From Vandiemenella viatica (taxonomy: Eukaryota; Arthropoda; Insecta; Orthoptera; Morabidae), in NCBI GenBank assembly GCA_031002005.1, contig JARYHS010008074.1, positions 14,020,924 through 14,084,923 on the forward strand: DNA of 64,000 nt, read 5' to 3'. Of this stretch, positions 1-10,723 are shown piece by piece. The notes beneath the pieces are model-generated. The model did no database searches. It saw only the letters and a list, made by a program, of their open reading frames with translations, and was not told the origin of the DNA. Position 1 is the stretch's first letter. Each line of letters starts with the position of its first letter. The translations under genes were made by a program, and so were the position numbers.

Positions 1-467
1 TATCCAGAATACGGAGATAGCTGTCTCGTGCCGAACCGTAAACAATGCAACCGTACTCCAACCGCGACCGTACAAAGGCTCTATAAAACTGTAGCAGGCA
101 GGAGCGGTCAGCGCCCCTCGACCTGCCACACAGACACTTCAAGACATTAAGAGCTTTCAAGGCTCTGGCTTTAACATCTTTAAGATGTGCAGCCATGTAA
201 GCCTACTGTCGAAAATGAGGCCCAGAAACCGAACAGTTTCGCTAAAACTTAAAACGGCGTTCCTCAAGGTGAGATGGGGTTCTGCTAAAAGACTTCTACT
301 ACGGCTAAAAAGTACACACCGAGTTTTCTCAGCAGAGAAACGAAAGCCGGTGTGTACTGACCATTTTTCCAGCCTGTTCAGCGTGAGCTGCAGCTGCCGC
401 TCAGCGCTTCTCAGGCTGGCCGATGCAATAAAAAATTAAAAAGTCGTCAACGTATAAGGAGAACCGG
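1..467 (-). mobile_element. I-clade-like LINE copy Z, RT fragment (part 1)
   Basis: Minus-strand translation matches the C-terminal half of the reverse transcriptase seen in copies A and B of the same window, with nucleotide similarity to about 2100-2550 and 47290-47740. It breaks off at 467, where the (AAC)n tail of copy A begins, and resumes at 6399 with the next bases of the same RT. Frameshifts and stops make it a pseudogene. The left edge is the window edge, so the full extent is unknown. Confidence 0.85.
457..467. repeat. Target-site duplication of LINE copy A (left)
   Basis: AGGAGAACCGG at 457-467 is repeated at 6388-6398, exactly flanking copy A. The host RT of copy Z reads on from the right-hand copy. 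This defines both ends of copy A and shows that it inserted into an older member of its own family. Confidence 0.85.
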
Positions 468-481
468 TTGTTGTTGTTGTT

Positions 482-879
482 TTAGGGCGCGTCGACAGCG
501 GGGTCATTAGCGCCCTAACAATTACCCAGCAAAAACTGTGGCTTAAGAAAGTTCTAAAAATACTGTCTGCATGGTCGACTGTAAAGGGGTCGGCCATACA
601 GACAGCAAATAAAATAGATTATAAAATCAGGCGTGGCTTTAAAGGAGCCACTGGTACTCTAAACCCGACAAAAACTGGATGGCTGTAAAGGGGCCAAGAA
701 GTTTTAAAGGAGAATTAAAAACATTACAAGTCTTGCTAGCTGTATAATGGCCAGCGAGAAATGAATCATAACAATATAAAAAATAATAACAATGCTCATG
801 AATGGGTGGCTGTAAAAAGGCCAACCATCCAGTTTATAACTAGGCCGATCTGCCTAAAATTTTAGGCGCTAGACCGGCC
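482..879 (-). repeat. 3' UTR hairpin array of LINE copy A
   Basis: Hairpins lie at 482-518 (9-bp perfect stem TTAGGGCGC/GCGCCCTAA), 563-605, 633-651, 680-696, 732-758, 803-830 and 843-879. Those between 563 and 830 mostly share a loop core TGTAAAGG (plus strand) while their stems differ. The last contains the 16-bp palindrome GCCTAAAATTTTAGGC at 852-867 and overlaps the end of ORF2. The array matches those of copies B, E and Y in order and spacing. Confidence 0.75.
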
Positions 880-3800
880 AACACACAAAATTTTTAAAAC
901 ATTCGCCACATTGCTGGTCTCATTGTTTAAGATGAGGGACAGATCGTTGGCCAATCCAACGTCTGCCCTCAAGTCTAAAAGTAATACACAGTCAATTAAA
1001 ATGTGGCGCACCGTCAAAGGTACGCCACAAGCATCGCATTCCGGAGGGTCCTCTCGGCGCAGAAGAAAGCTACGAGTCAGAGGACAGTGCCCAATACGGA
1101 GGCGAGTTAGGAGGACCTCATCCCTCCTCGCCCGCTGGAAGGAGCTGCTCCACGGCTGAACGGTGGGTTTGATCAGCCGGAGCTTATTATGCTCTACTTC
1201 CAGCCACTGCCTCTGCCATGCTTCAAAAACAATTCTCTTCGCTACCGAGGCAAGGTCAGACTTTGGGACCGGATCAAAGTTGGTTTCGACCTTGTTGCAG
1301 GCTAACTTGGCAGCTACATCGGCTGCCTCGTTCCCCCTGATTCCCACATGGCCGGGTAACCCAGCAGAATAAAACCTCCTTTCCACGTGATTGTAGGTAA
1401 AGGAGGGCGTCCTGGATGTCCTGGACTCGACGGTCTGCTGGGTACATGGTTGTTAACGCCTGAATACAGCTGAGGGAATCACAGCATATGATATACTTCA
1501 TGTCGCGGCATACCTTCATATGCTGGAGCGACTTTAGCAGGGCGTAGCACTCCGCAGTGTAAACGCTGCACCTGCTATCCAGCTTGTATGTATGAATCGC
1601 TCGAGGGAACACAACGGAGCAACCCACTCCGTTAGCCTGCTTAGACCCATCCGTATACACCGGGGTAAAATCGCGATGGTGATTCAAAACATCCTTAAAA
1701 ACACTTAGAAATACCCTGTCAGCGGTAAACAGTTTGTTGTACCGCGACAGGTCTAAAATCGTTCTGGGCCTCTTTAAAAGCCAGGGAGGAGATTTACTCC
1801 ATCCCTGGTGATAAAAAGCGGGCAGTTGACATCCGTATTCTTCTAAATGGCCTTTGTACGGTGGCTGAAAGGCTTGATCGCTCTACAGCGATTCGCATAA
1901 AGCCGTTCGTTGCTCGGTTTCAGTACTACGTCGTGCACGGGACTGCCAGGAGTTGTGGCAATATGCACATAGTGTCTCACCATGAGGAGATTCCGCCGGA
2001 TGGAAAGCGGCGGCTCGCCAGACTCAGCACAGATGCTGGGTATGGGGCTGGTGCGGTAAGCACCAGTGGCGAGCCGAATACCAGCATGGTGGACACTATC
2101 CAGTATCCGAAGATAACTGTCCCGTGCCGATCCGTAAACGATGCAACCGTACTCCAGACGCGACCGTACAAAGGCTCTGTAAAACTGTAGCAGGCATGAG
2201 CGGTCAGCGCCCCACGACCTGCCACATAGACATTTTAAAATATTTAAGGCTTTTGAGGCTCTGGCTTTCACATCTTGAGATGTGGTAGCCAGTTGAGCCT
2301 TGTGTCAAAAATGAGGCCCAGAAAACGAACAGTATCAGTAAAACGTAAAACAGTGTTCCTCAAGGTAAGGTGGGGCTGCGGTAAAAGAGTTCTACCACGA
2401 GTAAAATGTACACACCGGGTTTTCTCAGCAGAGAAACGAAAACCGGTGTGCACTGACCATTCGTCCAGCCTGTTCAACGCGAGCTGCAACTGCCGCTCAG
2501 CGCTTCTCAGGCTGGACGATGCGATAAAAATTAAAAAATCATCTACGTACAAGGAGTACCGGATGGGACTCCTTATTACGTATGATATGCAGTTTATCGC
2601 AATAGCGAAAAGGGTCACGCTTAAAACTGATCCCTGAGGAACACCATTTTCTTGGATAAAAAGATCTGACACTTCACTACCGACTAGGTACCGGAAGCAA
2701 CGTCCTGATAAAAATGATTTTAAAAAACGGGGCAGGTTTCCCCTAAAACCCCAGTCATATAATTGTTGTAAAATAACATGCCGCCAGGTAGTATCGTAGG
2801 CCTTCTCAATATCGAAAAATATCCCCACCAGATGTTGGCTGCGGATGAACGCATCCTGTATCGCCGCTTCCAGCAGGATCAGGTTGTCCAAGGTGGAACG
2901 GAACTTCCTGAATACACACTGAAAACGGCTCAGCAGATTACGGGATTCAAGACACCAGACGAGGCGGCGGTTAACCATCCTCTCCAGTGTCTTCCCCACG
3001 CAGCTGGGCAAGGCAATACTACGATAACCTACCTGGCAACAGTTTGTCTTTCCCAGGTTTTAAAATGGGAATTAATGTTGCTTCTTTCCACGAGTCGGGG
3101 AAGTGTCCTCCGGTCCATATATCATTAAAAATATCCAGAAGGTACCCCTTAGCATCTTTACTAAGATGCCTCAGCATCTGGTACTGGATCAAATCAGGCC
3201 CTGGAGCAGTGTCGTTAGCGCTATTCAAAGCCGACTCCAGCTCCCAAAATGTAAAAGGGCAGTTGTAGGCCTCTGTATTCGACGAATCGAAGCACAGCGG
3301 GCGCCTCTCGGCAGCGACTCTTCGTCGCTGAAACCGAGGGTCAAAGGTAGCATGACGACGTGATGGCGGCGAAATTCTCCGCCATCAACTGCGCTATGCT
3401 TCGTTCGTCGGTAATTATACGTCCTTGATCCAGCAACCCAGATACTGGTGGGCGGGAGTACCTTCCAGATATACGGCGGATAGACTCCCATACTTTCGAC
3501 GAAGGTGTGGAACGATTTATGGTGCTCACAAAGGTCTGCCATGACCTTCTCTTGCTCTCCTTAATAACACGACGCGCCTTAGCTCTGGCTATACGGAACG
3601 CTGCTAGGTTGTCAGATGATGGGCACAACCTAAAACGACGCAGCGCCCGTCGGCGACCCTGGATGGCGGATCGACATTCGTCGCTCCACCAGGGGACGGG
3701 CGTCCTTCGCAGCGTTCCGGAGCTTTTCGGCATGGAGACGTCAGCTGCACGGTGAATCACTTCTGTGAAGTGATTCACCTTCTCCTGTATACTACCACAG

Positions 3801-4535
3801 GGTTGCAGTATTACAGAACGGCAGAAGAGCTGCCAATCTGCACCACTGACTTTCCATTTACGCCGGTATTACCTCCTCCCCGCTCACACTCAACGTGCAT
3901 CCAAACAGGGAAGTGGTCACTTCCATGTAGGTCGTGATCCACCTCCCAATGTACGGAGTCCACGATGGAGGGGGAGCATAACGAAAGGTCAATGGCAGAA
4001 GACGTACCGGTAGCAGTGGTGAAATGAGTCATTTGCCCTGTATTCAGGATACAAATTTCCTCCTGCTCTATCAATCTACCTACCACTCGGCCCCGGGGGA
4101 ATCGGTAGTGGAACCCCACAACGCACTGTGGGCGTTGAAATCTCCCAATAGGAGAAAGGGCCGAGTGAGTTGTCGTACAATGCCAACCAGGTCGTCGTAG
4201 TCCGACGGACAAACTGGGTGGCAGATAGAGAGAGCATACGGTCAGTTGGATTGGACCGTGTATTTTCACCGCTACTGCTTGTAATGTGGAGGTGAGAGCA
4301 ATGGGTTCGGAGTGGACAGTGTTTCGGACCAAACACAGCCACTCCTCCCTTAGCTCGATCACCCTCGGTATCGTCCTTTCTATAAATGTCGTACCCTCTT
4401 AGCACAGGTTGGTGTTAGTGGTCTGAAATGTGTCTCTTGAATACAGAGACACAATGGATTAGACCGTGCTAAGAGTTGGACTTCCTCTTTGTGAGCCTGA
4501 AAGCCGTTAACGTTCCACTGAAGTATGGGAGCCAT
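862..4535 (-). pseudogene. ORF2 of copy A: endonuclease-RT-RNase H (broken)
   Basis: Would make cDNA at a nicked target. The N-terminus (4535-about 3810) is an exonuclease/endonuclease/phosphatase domain. The RT (about 3230-1843) has an intact central block at 3011-2268 with FDIEKAYD, NGVPQGSVLS and the catalytic YVDD in SLYVDDFLIF. The RNase H (1687-862) carries YTDGS, TAECYAL and CDSLSC. One extra base near 1359 (ggtaaccc where copy E has ggtaccc) shifts the frame inside the PGHVGIRGNEAAD motif. Further frameshifts near 3240, 3500 and 4360 inactivate it. The start is the ATG one base after the ORF1 stop. Confidence 0.85.
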
Positions 4536-4536
4536 C

Positions 4537-4572
4537 CTACCTATTTAAAACCACCCGCCCCGGGTCGGGTGG
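4537..4572 (-). promoter_or_regulatory. ORF1 stop / ORF2 start with adjacent GC hairpin (copy A)
   Basis: On the minus strand the ORF1 stop TAG (4539-4537) is followed by one base and ATG (4535-4533). Just upstream, 4551-4572 can form a GC-rich hairpin with arms CCACCC and GGGTGG around CCCGGG. Copies B and C keep both the one-base spacing and the hairpin. Termination-reinitiation is inferred from this arrangement. Confidence 0.55.
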
Positions 4573-6046
4573 GTCCTGCGCATGTGACTGCTGAGGAACG
4601 GAACTATCTTCGTCCACCAGCATTATGTCGTCTTCTGGGTCGGAAGACGACTGTTGTTCTGAGGCCTCGGAGTCGTGCGGATTTTCCTTCCGCCGAGGCC
4701 TGTTCCCCTTCTTCTCCCTGCCAGTTGGGGATCTGGGAGGAGAAGTAGAAGGGGACTTTAAGAACATGGTGGGGTCCGTTTGTTTGCAATTTCGGACCCC
4801 GAACTTTCTGCACTGTTTGCCATCCGCCACAATGCCGATGGCGTTGCAGTTACTGTGTCTGCTGTAGCTGATTCCACTACTGTAGCCGAAGGAATAGCGG
4901 CTGTCGCTTACTGTAGCGGATGGCTGTGCTGTAGCTGGTGGACTTGATTTCTTAGTGGCCGAGGTTGCAGTTGTGTTGCTACTGACGTCCGCGGGCCGAG
5001 GTGTTAAGACCTTGATGTGTGTAACACCACATCTGCACTGACATGAGCACATTGGACTTGTGCCCATGTCCGCAACGGACGTCTGCGTAGCAACACTTTG
5101 TTTCCTGACAGGAGCTGACAACGTTTTCGCAAAGCTAGTTGCGAAAACCGGTAGGTGCTAGAGCCTTGTAGCGTTTCTTCGCATCGCCATAGGATATCCT
5201 GCTCTTTCGTTTTCAGCTCCTGTATCTTTTTTTCTTCCAGATACACCCGACACTCCCTGCTCCAGGCTGGATGTGCCCCGGAGCAGTTTACACACACCTG
5301 TGGGAGGGCGCAAACGGCACCCGGCTCGTGCGCCGCCTTACCACATTTCCCACAGGTGGGGTTGCCTTTGCAGTTCGCCGTCGTATGAGCGAACCTCTGG
5401 CACTTGAAACAGCGCATAGGGGTCCGGTACATACGGGCGAACGTTTAGGTGTAAATACCCAGCCTTTATGTCTTTTGGCAACGTTGGAGTGTCGAATGTC
5501 AGGACGAAAGGTGGCAGTCTTCTCCAGACTGCCGTTAACCCTTCGCATGATCTGTCGAACCTCGACCACCTTCTCTGATCTCCACTCCTTAAGGAGTTCC
5601 TCGGTCTCTATATCCATCAAGTCGCGGCAGGTGATCACGCCTTTACTACTATTTAGAGATTTATGGAGTTCGCACTTTACTGCGAACTCCCCGAGCTTCT
5701 CACACTTAAGGAGTGAGACAGCCTGCTTATAGGTAGATGTTTCTAAAAGCAGGGTCCCGTTCCTCAGCTTTTTCACACTCTTTAACGTTCCGACTATCCC
5801 TTCGAGCCCTTTTTGTATGTAGAAAGGAGAGACCTTCTCAAAGGATCCCTCCTTTCTTGCCAATATTATAAAGGCATCATCAATAAGATGACCCTTCCTG
5901 TTACTGTTATCTGTATCAGGGGGGCTTTCAACCCTCACCCGCTTGTTCGAACTGGGTGTATTTTTTTTTAACCTGCGGACACACCCGGACCGCAGGGGTT
6001 TTGTTTTGTTTGTGAGCTGGAATTGTGGTCCCACGAGCAAAAACAT
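4537..6046 (-). pseudogene. ORF1 (gag-like, CCHC knuckles) of copy A, frameshifted
   Basis: RNA-binding ORF1 protein of the I-clade-like LINE. Three overlapping frames (6046-5288, 5432-5004, 5121-4537) together cover the length of the intact copy C ORF1, so at least two frameshifts are present. The knuckle region has CFKCQRFAHTTANC, then CGKCGKAAHEPGAVC, then CVNCSGAHPAWSREC. The C-terminus is Ser/Pro-rich and acidic. It ends in a TAG followed by one base and the ORF2 ATG. Confidence 0.85.
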
Positions 6047-6398
6047 GATAAAAAGAAATGCTCATACAACAGGGGTGCGCAGGTGCCCTGAGGTTGTACG
6101 TTGGCGAGTGATCTGCCTCTCACCCATGCACCTCCTCGGCACGTATCCTGACCTTGAGGTTGAGGGTTTTTTATAGAGGTTTTTACCATCCTCGCGATCC
6201 GGGCGATGAAGCCAAGATCCCCGTTCTCCTAGGCACACAACGTTCCACCGCCACGCCCTACGGTGGTCGTTGAAGCATGGTAGGAGTTTACGGTGTGGGA
6301 AACTTGCGGCGCTCACAAGGTTCCAGGTCGGGCACCGCGGGTTCGCCAAACCCGTACCTGGCACTTGCGTACCAGGCCCCTGCGGGGAGGAGAACCGG

Positions 6399-7187
6399 AT
6401 GGGCCTCCTTATAACAGTTGAGATGCTATTAATGGCAATAGCAAGAGGATTACACTTAAAACTGAGCCTTGAGGAACACCGTTTTCCTGAATAAAAATGT
6501 CGGACACTTCTCTACCGACTCGCTACCGGAAGCAACGTCGAGATAAAAATGATTTTAAAAAACGAGGTAGATTTCCCCTAAATCCCCATTCATATACCTG
6601 TTTTAAAATTATATGTCCGCCAGGTAGTATCGTATGCCTTTTCGATGTCAAAAAATACGCCACAAGGTGTTGGTTGCGGATGAAGGCGTCCTCAATTGCC
6701 GCTTCCAGTAGGATCAGGTTATCCGTGGTGGAATGGAACTTCCTGAATCCACACTGAAAACGACTGAGCAGCTTACGGGACTCGAGACACCACACGAGGC
6801 GGCGGTTCACCATCCGCTCTAGTGTCTTCCCAACGCAGCTCGTTAAGGCGATGCTGCGATAGCTGCCTGGCAACAACTTGTCTTTTCCTGGCTTTAAAAT
6901 CGGGATTAACGTTGCTTCTTTCCACGAGTCGGGGAAGTGTCCTCCGGTCCAAACATCATTAAAATACCCAGGAGGTACTCTTTAGCATCTTTGTTAAGAT
7001 GCCTCAGCATCTGGTACTGGATCTGGTCAGACCCTGGTGCTGTGTCCTTGGCGCTGTTGAGAGCTGACTCCAGCTCCCAAGGTGAAAATGGGCAGTTGTA
7101 TTGCTGCACATCAGACGAGTCGAAGCAAAAACTTGCCTTTCAGCAGTTTATTCTTCGTTGCTGGGCCTGATGGTCGAGTCCAGCAGA
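6399..7187 (-). mobile_element. I-clade-like LINE copy Z, RT fragment (part 2)
   Basis: Continues the RT interrupted at 467. Minus-strand peptides include SCVGKTLERMVNRRLVWCLE and WELESALNSAKDTAPGSDQI, the fingers and N-terminal RT region. Frameshifts split it. It ends at about 7187, where the 3' tail of copy Y starts, so Y apparently inserted into Z as well. Confidence 0.8.
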
Positions 7188-7389
7188 CGAAGTTGTTATT
7201 GGAGTTTTAGGGCGCGTCGACGACGGGGTCATTAGCGCCCGAACAACAACCAGGTGTGACAACGTGGCAAAATTGCCGTCTCTGTGGCCGACTGTAAAGG
7301 GGTCGGACACAGAGACAGCATAATAAAATACTGGCACACTAATTAAAATACCGTCTGCGTGGCCGACTGTAAAGAGATCGGCCACGCAG
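7188..7389 (-). mobile_element. I-clade-like LINE copy Y, 3' end only (runs into gap)
   Basis: Starts with a short tail (GTTGTTATT on the plus strand), then the 3' terminal hairpin with arms TTAGGGCGC and GCGCCC. Two large hairpins of the array follow, with TGTAAAGGGGTC and TGTAAAGAGATC loops, before the N run. The rest of the copy is in the assembly gap. Confidence 0.8.
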
Positions 7390-8389
7390 NNNNNNNNNNN
7401 NNNNNNNNNNNNNNNNNNNNNNNNNNNNNNNNNNNNNNNNNNNNNNNNNNNNNNNNNNNNNNNNNNNNNNNNNNNNNNNNNNNNNNNNNNNNNNNNNNNN
7501 NNNNNNNNNNNNNNNNNNNNNNNNNNNNNNNNNNNNNNNNNNNNNNNNNNNNNNNNNNNNNNNNNNNNNNNNNNNNNNNNNNNNNNNNNNNNNNNNNNNN
7601 NNNNNNNNNNNNNNNNNNNNNNNNNNNNNNNNNNNNNNNNNNNNNNNNNNNNNNNNNNNNNNNNNNNNNNNNNNNNNNNNNNNNNNNNNNNNNNNNNNNN
7701 NNNNNNNNNNNNNNNNNNNNNNNNNNNNNNNNNNNNNNNNNNNNNNNNNNNNNNNNNNNNNNNNNNNNNNNNNNNNNNNNNNNNNNNNNNNNNNNNNNNN
7801 NNNNNNNNNNNNNNNNNNNNNNNNNNNNNNNNNNNNNNNNNNNNNNNNNNNNNNNNNNNNNNNNNNNNNNNNNNNNNNNNNNNNNNNNNNNNNNNNNNNN
7901 NNNNNNNNNNNNNNNNNNNNNNNNNNNNNNNNNNNNNNNNNNNNNNNNNNNNNNNNNNNNNNNNNNNNNNNNNNNNNNNNNNNNNNNNNNNNNNNNNNNN
8001 NNNNNNNNNNNNNNNNNNNNNNNNNNNNNNNNNNNNNNNNNNNNNNNNNNNNNNNNNNNNNNNNNNNNNNNNNNNNNNNNNNNNNNNNNNNNNNNNNNNN
8101 NNNNNNNNNNNNNNNNNNNNNNNNNNNNNNNNNNNNNNNNNNNNNNNNNNNNNNNNNNNNNNNNNNNNNNNNNNNNNNNNNNNNNNNNNNNNNNNNNNNN
8201 NNNNNNNNNNNNNNNNNNNNNNNNNNNNNNNNNNNNNNNNNNNNNNNNNNNNNNNNNNNNNNNNNNNNNNNNNNNNNNNNNNNNNNNNNNNNNNNNNNNN
8301 NNNNNNNNNNNNNNNNNNNNNNNNNNNNNNNNNNNNNNNNNNNNNNNNNNNNNNNNNNNNNNNNNNNNNNNNNNNNNNNNNNNNNNNNN
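7390..8389. other. Assembly gap (1000 N)
   Basis: Exactly 1000 N, a fixed-size scaffold gap. Real distance and content are unknown. The left edge is an I-clade-like 3' UTR and the right edge a CR1-like ORF1. ORFs spanning it are artefacts. Confidence 0.99.
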
Positions 8390-8676
8390 GCATAAAAACA
8401 AATATAATTGTACATCTGATTCCTCTCAGACATGATGTGCCGAATTTAAACTTTAAAATTAAGGTGGCTAACAAGTATTTCTGGAAGGCCATAAACTCAT
8501 ATAACAATATCAACAGTGCTCATGTCAGTATAAACTTTGAAACTGAACGATTAAACAGAAGGCACTTTACAAGTCATGGACTGCACTTAAACAGGTATGG
8601 AAAGGAACATGTTTGCAATAGAATTGCAGAATTAATCCAACAAAATCAAACTGCGAGCAAACAAGAGACTGGCTAG
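8390..8676 (+). pseudogene. CR1-like ORF1 C-terminus, SGNH-esterase-like
   Basis: Fragment whose upstream part is lost in the N gap. The peptide ends with the pattern HFTSHGLHLNRYGKEHV, which resembles the DxxH-type final block of the SGNH/GDSL esterase domain found in CR1-group ORF1 proteins. In that group the domain is thought to act on membranes or lipids. A separate short ORF follows at 8683-8877 and may be its frameshifted tail or the ORF1/ORF2 spacer. The family call rests on this one motif and the downstream endonuclease/RT. Confidence 0.5.
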
Positions 8677-8934
8677 ATAGAAATGAAGCAAACTTCAATA
8701 GACAATTGGGTTTTCATCAAACCAAAGAAAATGGATAACATCATTGCATTTCCAAGTACAAAATCATGTGGGCAAAGGAGTGCAGAAACAAAACTTCAAG
8801 AACTTGTGAATAAAACATGTTACCAGCTAGAAGATGAAGCCAGAAGTGTAGAATATGGTGAAATAATTTTTTTTTAGGGTAAGTGAATCACTAGAAATGC
8901 CAATAGAAATTTATAAGGAACCCCATATCACAAG

Positions 8935-9610
8935 TAAAAAGCAAAGTAATTCAGAACTGTTCATTCTACACCATAATGTGCAATCACTTAGCAATAAATT
9001 AACATAATTGGAAGTATTACTACAGTACAAGCTAAATGTTGATATAATTTGAATCACAGAACATTGGTTAAGTCATGACGAAATGTATCCAGTTACATTG
9101 CCAGGGTACAAACTAATCAGCTGTTTCTGCAGAAATACTTCTAAGCATGGAGGTACTGCTATTTTTGTCAAACAACACATGAAATGTCAAAATATCTCAA
9201 AATGTGTTCAGCTTTCTATAGAAAAGAATTTTGTAGCTTGTGCATCTTTTTGGCATGATGCCAACATAGTAGTTATAAATGTCTATAGGCCTCTAGATGG
9301 AAATTTTTTGACTTTCCTTGCCCAATTAGAATCATTACTAAACAATGTGACTAAACCCAGTAAAATATTAGTGCTTTGTGGTGACTTCAATGTTAACTTC
9401 CTCAAAGACAGTAAAGAGAAATTAGATCTATTAAATATCCTCAAATCGTTCAACTTGAAACCAAAAATAGACTCCCCAACCAGGTTATCTAACCATCAAA
9501 CTTCTTGATCAAGTGTTTGTATCAGAAACAAGACTCTTTTCAAAAGGGGAAGTGATAAGTATGGGCTACAGTGACCACGAAGCACAACTCATATCATTAA
9601 AGATAAAGAA
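8935..9610 (+). pseudogene. CR1-like ORF2 endonuclease domain
   Basis: Apurinic-like endonuclease that would nick the target for reverse transcription. Visible blocks are HHNVQSL (N), ITEHWL (E), VYRPLDGN (Y), LCGDFNVNF (D, N) and, after a frameshift near 9508, GYSDHEAQL (SDH). Stop codons lie between the first two blocks (for example near 9004 and 9050). The order and spacing are those of LINE endonucleases; it is inactive. Confidence 0.8.
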
Positions 9611-10723
9611 TAAAACCACAAATTGTAAAAAGATTACATATCAGAGAAATTTTTGTGATGATAATTTACTGCTATCAAATGAAACTTGGAAGGAAGTATA
9701 TGATCAAACAGATGCAAATGATAGCTTTAATGTATTCCACAGTACCTTTCTACACTACTTTAATCTGGCTTTTACCAAAAAAGGAAATTTGTGGCAGAAA
9801 GACCAAACAAAAAGTGGGTAACTACGGGAATAAAAATATCGGGTGAAAGAAATCGTTTTCTACAAAGTTACTGTAAACAAAACCAAGTTAGTCAAGAATT
9901 TTCAAATTATGCTAAAAATACAAGAAAATTTATAAAAAAAAGTCATTCAGCAAGCAAAAATTATGGCAAATGACAATTTTATCAAAAAATCTTCCAACAA
10001 AATGAAAGCAATGTGGCATGTTATCAGACAGCAAACTGAAAGTACCAAAACCGAAAGAAGGAACGTCAAATTGTGTATTGACGATTCAATAATTAGTGAC
10101 CCCAAAGTGATAGCCGAAGAATTCAATAAGTATTTTACATCCTTGGCAGATTAGAATTACCTACCACATAGTATCAAATCTGTAAAAGAAAATACAAAAT
10201 TCACTTCAGGACTGAAGAAGTACATGCTCGGCCACTGCTTCTACAGTACTGATGAGTATTTTCAAACCAAATGATAGACTTAAATAGTGAAAAATCATGT
10301 GTTATTTATAATTATAAATTTTGTGTCTTTATCAAACTTGTACAGCTATCTTATGAATGATCACAGCATTGATAAAATGCCCATGTGTGTGTGAGAGAGA
10401 GAATGTACTGTCTGTCTGCCTACAGACTATTTTTGACTTATCCCATATCATTTGTACTTTGTACTATGTATGATGCTACGGGACCAATAGATACAAATAC
10501 AAAAAACAATTAATTAGTAAAAAAGTGCAATAAACAAACTAAAGATGTTCCTAGTCTTTCCACAACATCTAGTATCACAATGTACCTAGCTTAAACTAAT
10601 CCTGATGAAATTATAAAAACCATAAAAACATTGAAAAATAGTTATTCATGTGGGTTGGATGAGGTACCAGATTTGATCTTGAAAACCTGTGCTAATCATG
10701 TCGCTACCCCCCTTGCAAAAATA

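Larger units (their letters stand above)
468..6387 (-). mobile_element. I-clade-like LINE copy A, near full length
   Basis: About 5.9 kb on the minus strand. It has a structured 5' UTR (about 6387-6050), ORF1 with CCHC knuckles (6046-4537), ORF2 with endonuclease, RT and RNase H (4535-862), a hairpin-rich 3' UTR (about 880-482) and an (AAC)n tail (481-468). The 5' end matches the 5' end of copy C base for base up to the flanks. RNase H after RT and a 3' tail of short repeats fit the I clade; placement within I, Nimb or related groups is inferred. Several frameshifts show it is dead. Confidence 0.85.

Noticed and set aside
1861..2190. Plus-strand ORFs over the LINE copies (for example 1861-2190, 2275-2637, 51859-52944)
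   Set aside because: They are antisense shadows of ORF1, RT and RNase H. The 361-codon frame at 51859-52944 mirrors the intact ORF1 of copy C.
7140..8513. Long ORFs across the N runs (also at 25210-26464 and 60609-61827)
   Set aside because: They consist almost wholly of N. They are artefacts of translating gaps.
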